Of a DNA stretch of 5,924 bases, positions 4,747 through 5,924 are shown in pieces (position 1 is the first letter of the stretch; each line of letters begins with the position of its first letter). The position numbers and the translations under genes were made by a program. Below the pieces are notes generated by a model that did no database searches, was not told the DNA's origin, and worked only from the letters and a program-made list of their open reading frames with translations. Location: positions 1 through 5,924 of the forward strand of contig JAYEGJ010000147.1 in NCBI GenBank assembly GCA_034658975.1, read 5' to 3'. Source of the DNA: SZUA-217 sp034658975. Its GTDB lineage: Bacteria > Actinomycetota > Acidimicrobiia > Spongiisociales > ZC4RG35.

Positions 4747-5886
4747 ATGAGTCGTAAGCAAGATGCCACCGATACCTTCAGTGCCATAGAAACGGAGCTT
4801 CGCTCCATCTCCCGCTGGATGTATGAGAACCCCGAACTGGCCTTCGAGGAGTTCAACTCGTCGAAACGCCTGGTCGAGTTCCTGTCGGGCAACGGCTTCG
4901 ACGTCACCTACCCCGCCTACGGATTGGAGACAGCATTCGAGGCCAACGCCGGGACTACCGGACCGAGGGTCGTCATCTGCGCCGAGTACGACGCACTCCC
5001 CGGGGTCGGACACGCCTGTGGCCACAACATCATCGCCACCTCGTCGTTGGGCGCCGGTGTCGCCGTGGCGACTATGGCCGAGGAGTTGGGAATACGGGTC
5101 ACCGTGCTGGGAACGCCGGCCGAAGAAGGAGGCGGAGGGAAGATCGATCTGATCAACGCCGGGGCGTTCGAGGATGCCGCCGCTTCGATGTTGATCCATC
5201 CCAGCCCCAGGAATCTGGCTGATCCGAGACTCCTCGCCGCACAAGGGATGACCGTCGAGTTCCACGGCAAAGAGGCTCATGCCGCCGCCACGCCCCATGT
5301 CGGTATCAACGCGCTCGACGCCTTCGTCCAGGCCTACAACAACGTGTCGACCCTCCGCCAGCACTTCGAGGCGGGTGACCGGGTCCACGGGGTGATCGAC
5401 GAGGGCGGGCTCGCACCCAATGTGATCCCGGCATACACCAGTGCGCGCTGGCTTGTCCGAGCGTCTACTGCCGAGCGGTTCGAGCAACTCAAGGCCAAGG
5501 TCATGGCCTGCTTCGAGGCCGCCGCAATGGCCACCGGGTGCGAACTGACGATCACAGCCGAGGGTGAGCCGTATGAAGACCTTGTGAGCAGCCTGACCCT
5601 GACCGAGCTCTTCGCCGCGAACGCCAAGGCGATCGGAAGGGCAATGCCGACCTTCGCTGAATCGGGAGAGATGACCTACGCCTCATCGGACATGGGCAAC
5701 GTCAGTCACGTGGTCCCGTCCATCCACCCGAGCATGTTGATCGAAACCACGGCGGTGAATCATCAGCCCGAGTTCGCCGCGGCAACCATCACCCCGTCAG
5801 GCGAGCAGGCAATCCGCGACGGCGCCCTGGCCATGGCCCACACCATCATCGACCAGGCGGAGCAGGACCTCTGGGACAGCCTCTGA
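4747..5886 (+). CDS. M20D family amidohydrolase (PM20D2/AbgB-like)
   Basis: A 379-residue metal-dependent amidohydrolase of peptidase family M20, probably cytoplasmic (no signal peptide). Numbered from 4747: RWMYENPELAFEEFNSSK (23-40) is the typical N-terminal HPEL-like segment with Asn-Pro-Glu; VVICAEYDALPGVGHACGHN (75-94) holds the metal ligands Cys91 and His93; TPAEEGGGGKIDL (123-135) supplies catalytic and ligand Glu126/127; His151 is in MLIHPSP; the dimerisation (lid) domain begins near AAQGMTVEFHGKEAHAAATP; the last metal His339 is in TTAVNHQPEF. YASSDMGNVSHVVPSIHP (311-328) is characteristic of the PM20D2/AbgB subgroup, which cleaves amide bonds such as beta-alanyl-lysine dipeptides or p-aminobenzoyl-glutamate. 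The start at 4747 is preferred over GTG 4738, which lacks a ribosome site and overlaps the -10. The gene is 24 bp after the permease and is followed by a hairpin. Family is certain, substrate not. Confidence 0.94.
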   Translation: MSRKQDATDTFSAIETELRSISRWMYENPELAFEEFNSSKRLVEFLSGNGFDVTYPAYGLETAFEANAGTTGPRVVICAEYDALPGVGHACGHNIIATSSLGAGVAVATMAEELGIRVTVLGTPAEEGGGGKIDLINAGAFEDAAASMLIHPSPRNLADPRLLAAQGMTVEFHGKEAHAAATPHVGINALDAFVQAYNNVSTLRQHFEAGDRVHGVIDEGGLAPNVIPAYTSARWLVRASTAERFEQLKAKVMACFEAAAMATGCELTITAEGEPYEDLVSSLTLTELFAANAKAIGRAMPTFAESGEMTYASSDMGNVSHVVPSIHPSMLIETTAVNHQPEFAAATITPSGEQAIRDGALAMAHTIIDQAEQDLWDSL

Positions 5887-5891
5887 GCGTG

Positions 5892-5924
5892 TGCAGATAC
5901 GTGTACTGGATCCACGTATCTGCA
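5892..5924 (+). terminator. Perfect 12-bp inverted repeat after the M20 gene, probable terminator hairpin
   Basis: TGCAGATACGTG (5892-5903) and CACGTATCTGCA (5913-5924) are perfectly complementary around a 9-nt loop (5904-5912). The stem begins 5 nt after the M20 stop codon, the usual position of an intrinsic terminator. The window ends on the last stem base, so the stem may be longer and any T-tract cannot be seen. A protein-binding site or a dispersed repeat are alternatives. Confidence 0.6.

Noticed and set aside
4579..5487. Minus-strand open frame of 302 codons
   Set aside because: It lies across the end of the permease and most of the M20 gene, both with firm family motifs. The translation has no recognisable domain; long antisense frames are common in GC-rich genes.
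1..5924. A defence system, CRISPR array, transposon, prophage or RNA gene
   Set aside because: All six genes belong to metabolic, transport or envelope families. No spaced direct repeats, integrase or transposase motifs, or tRNA/rRNA-like sequences were found, and coding covers almost the whole window.

Overview
The window looks like an ordinary chromosomal segment of a high-GC actinobacterium. I infer this from the GC-rich, G/C-ending codon use, the DrrA/DrrB-type ABC exporter, a lipoprotein with a CGGS-type mature N-terminus, and start codons that lack Shine-Dalgarno sequences but have a TANNNT -10 hexamer a few bases upstream, as in leaderless actinobacterial transcripts. An uncultured Acidimicrobiia-like lineage is a reasonable guess, but nothing here fixes the taxon. 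I see no mobile element, CRISPR array, tRNA or rRNA.

Layout. Left third, minus strand: a DUF885-family metallopeptidase-like gene starts at 1159 and runs off the left edge with its HEGFPGHH metal site still inside the window. Upstream of it on the same strand is a small secreted lipoprotein gene (1760 to 1212). A divergent intergenic region (1761-1841) holds an 8-of-9 bp inverted repeat and a -10 element. Right two thirds, plus strand: an APH/ACAD10-like phosphotransferase (1842-2888), a DrrA-type ABC ATPase (2915-3892, or from 2903), a DrrB-type ABC-2 permease overlapping it by 4 bp (3889-4722), and an M20D amidohydrolase of the PM20D2/AbgB type (4747-5886, or from 4738). A perfect 12-bp inverted repeat, probably a terminator hairpin, follows the last stop codon and reaches the right edge.

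How the genes may work together. The ATPase and permease are almost certainly one exporter. The phosphotransferase and amidohydrolase lie tightly on either side of it (gaps of 26 and 24 bp or less) on the same strand, so a small export and modification or hydrolysis module is possible. Candidate promoters in front of each of them equally allow independent housekeeping genes. Two different metal-dependent hydrolase families (DUF885 and M20D) lie within 6 kb, but no shared substrate can be deduced.

The most informative signals beyond the genes are the repeated -10-plus-start-codon arrangement, the candidate operator in the divergent region, and the hairpin at the right end. I found no convincing undescribed system.
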